A stretch of DNA of 6,143 nt from Nitrososphaerota archaeon. GTDB lineage: Archaea > Thermoproteota > Nitrososphaeria > Nitrososphaerales > JACPRH01. Shown here in pieces: positions 5,187 to 6,143 of this stretch (position 1 is its first letter; each line of letters starts with the position of its first letter). The DNA is taken from positions 1-6,143 of the forward strand of contig JARPAQ010000017.1 in assembly GCA_029460375.1 (NCBI GenBank), given 5' to 3'. The translations under genes were made by a program, and so were the position numbers. Below the pieces are notes generated by a model that had not been told where the DNA came from, ran no database searches, and saw nothing but the letters and a program-made list of their open reading frames with translations.

Positions 5187-6137
5187 TTGAAGTTCACTGC
5201 AAGAGCGCCGGGCAAGATAATAATCGTGGGTGAACATTTTGTTGTACACGGCTCCTATGCGCTTGCAGCGGCTATTGATAGGGGTTCGACGGTTCAAGCC
5301 TCCCTCTCAGACAGCTCCGTGATCGTGTCACGGGATCTAGGGCTTACAGCAGAGCTCCCAATGAATGTTCCACGTCGCCTAACCCCTCTGGCTGAAACAT
5401 TGAAGGCCACCCTGAATTATCTGGACGAAAAGAAAGGGGTGAAGCTAGAGATGAAGAGCAATATCCCGGTCTCTGCTGGTCTCGGCTCCTCCGCGGCAGG
5501 TTCCGTGGCTCTGGTAACGGCAGCTTCATCAGTACTTGGCCACACCTTGAAGGATGAAGAGATCGTTCAGCTGGCGATGGTATCTGAAAGGATTATACAT
5601 GGCAACCCTTCAGGGATAGATCCTGCAGTATCCACATACGGTGGAGTTATGCTCTTCAAAAAGGGACTCCAGCCTAGCCCTATCAAGCTTCAATCACCAG
5701 CAGAGTTCATCGTAGCATTCAGCGGCGCAGGCCACAGTACATCAAAAATGATAAAGAGGTTCTCAAAAGCCCAGCACTCCCTCCCCTCAACCTTCAGCTC
5801 TCTGGTCCAATCATCTTCCACCCTTGCAGAGAACGCTGCGTCCGCCATTGCCAGTGGAGATCTGACTACACTTGCAGCCATTTTGAACTTCAACCAATGT
5901 GTTTTGTCGTCTCTCGGTGTCTCCTCAGTTGTGCTGGATAGCTTGGTTGAAGCTGCTTTAGATGCTGGTTGTATAGCTGCAAAGCTGACTGGTGGTGGAG
6001 GTGGAGGATGCGTGATAGCTCTGCCTGTGTCTGGAGAATCCGATGTGGCTCTTGAGAGGATGAGGCGGTCGACTGCAGACGCTTGGGTGGTGAAGGTTCC
6101 AAGGAGCGGAGTGAGGGTCTGGAGAGATGAAAGATGA
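5187..6137 (+). CDS. mvk: mevalonate kinase (GHMP kinase family)
   Basis: This 316-residue cytosolic enzyme phosphorylates mevalonate with ATP, feeding the archaeal mevalonate route to isoprenoid membrane lipids. The three GHMP motifs are present: ARAPGKIIIVGEHFVVHG at 5-22 (K10, E16), the phosphate-binding PVSAGLGSSAAGS at 94-106, and the C-terminal KLTGGGGGGCVIAL at 266-279. HGNPSGIDPAVSTYGG (138-153) contains the catalytic aspartate D145 and the wording specific to mevalonate kinase rather than phosphomevalonate or homoserine kinase. Length fits the family. The start is TTG at 5187 (MKFTARAPGK), just before the first motif and 11 bases after the MEMO stop; no clear ribosome binding site is seen, so translation may be coupled. 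The last codons overlap an ATG that probably begins the next gene. Codon choice becomes C-rich around residues 165-225 and returns to T/G-ending codons after about residue 233. Confidence 0.96.
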   Translation: MKFTARAPGKIIIVGEHFVVHGSYALAAAIDRGSTVQASLSDSSVIVSRDLGLTAELPMNVPRRLTPLAETLKATLNYLDEKKGVKLEMKSNIPVSAGLGSSAAGSVALVTAASSVLGHTLKDEEIVQLAMVSERIIHGNPSGIDPAVSTYGGVMLFKKGLQPSPIKLQSPAEFIVAFSGAGHSTSKMIKRFSKAQHSLPSTFSSLVQSSSTLAENAASAIASGDLTTLAAILNFNQCVLSSLGVSSVVLDSLVEAALDAGCIAAKLTGGGGGGCVIALPVSGESDVALERMRRSTADAWVVKVPRSGVRVWRDER

Positions 6138-6143
6138 GTCGAG
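6134..6143 (+). CDS. start of a downstream gene cut by the window edge (possibly isopentenyl phosphate kinase)
   Basis: An ATG at 6134 overlaps the mvk stop in the ATGA arrangement, with GGAGAG at 6121-6126, seven bases before it. Only M-S-R and one further base are visible, so the sequence gives no product. In many archaea the gene after mevalonate kinase encodes isopentenyl phosphate kinase; that identity is inference from gene order alone. Confidence 0.4.

Noticed and set aside
5988..6010. GGT/GGA-rich near-repeat
   Set aside because: It simply encodes the polyglycine stretch of GHMP motif 3 in mevalonate kinase.

Overview
The window is archaeal chromosome. It carries archaeal-type ribosomal proteins S9 and S2, RNA polymerase subunit N, the archaea-specific purine enzyme PurP, a MEMO-family protein and an archaeal mevalonate kinase, all on the + strand and tightly packed. 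Base composition is moderate (roughly half GC by eye). Non-ATG starts (TTG, GTG) are common. BRE/TATA-like boxes and some GGAGGT/GGTGA ribosome binding sites are visible. The gene set fits a TACK-type lineage (Thaumarchaeota, Bathyarchaeia or a relative), but I cannot fix the taxon from the sequence alone.

Layout: (1) positions 1-380 hold the 3' part of rps9, with its start just outside the window. (2) 381-3177 is an inserted block between rps9 and rpoN: two tandem purP-family paralogues overlapping by 4 bases (477-1616 and 1613-2716), then a small DsrE-family protein (2761-3177). (3) 3258-3494 is rpoN. (4) 3602-4270 is rps2, with a clear BRE/TATA box and a leader of about 40 bases. (5) 4333-5175 is a MEMO/AmmeMemoRadiSam-B family gene. 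(6) 5187-6137 is mevalonate kinase. (7) An ATG at 6134 overlaps the mvk stop and probably opens the next gene of the operon. No gene-free stretch exceeds 300 bases. The gaps (about 96, 44, 80, 107, 62 and 11 bases) hold promoters and ribosome binding sites but no RNA gene that I can see.

The backbone S9 - rpoN - S2 - MEMO - mevalonate kinase is a conserved archaeal cluster linking translation, transcription and isoprenoid (membrane lipid) synthesis. Here rpoK and enolase, often present between rpoN and S2, are absent, and a purine-synthesis module sits between S9 and rpoN. The downstream PurP copy keeps the glycine-rich ATP-grasp loop. The upstream copy has lost it but keeps other family motifs, which suggests a divergent or partner subunit. 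This pair, with the DsrE-like protein behind it, is the least ordinary part of the window. I did not find a mobile element, CRISPR array, tRNA or rRNA.
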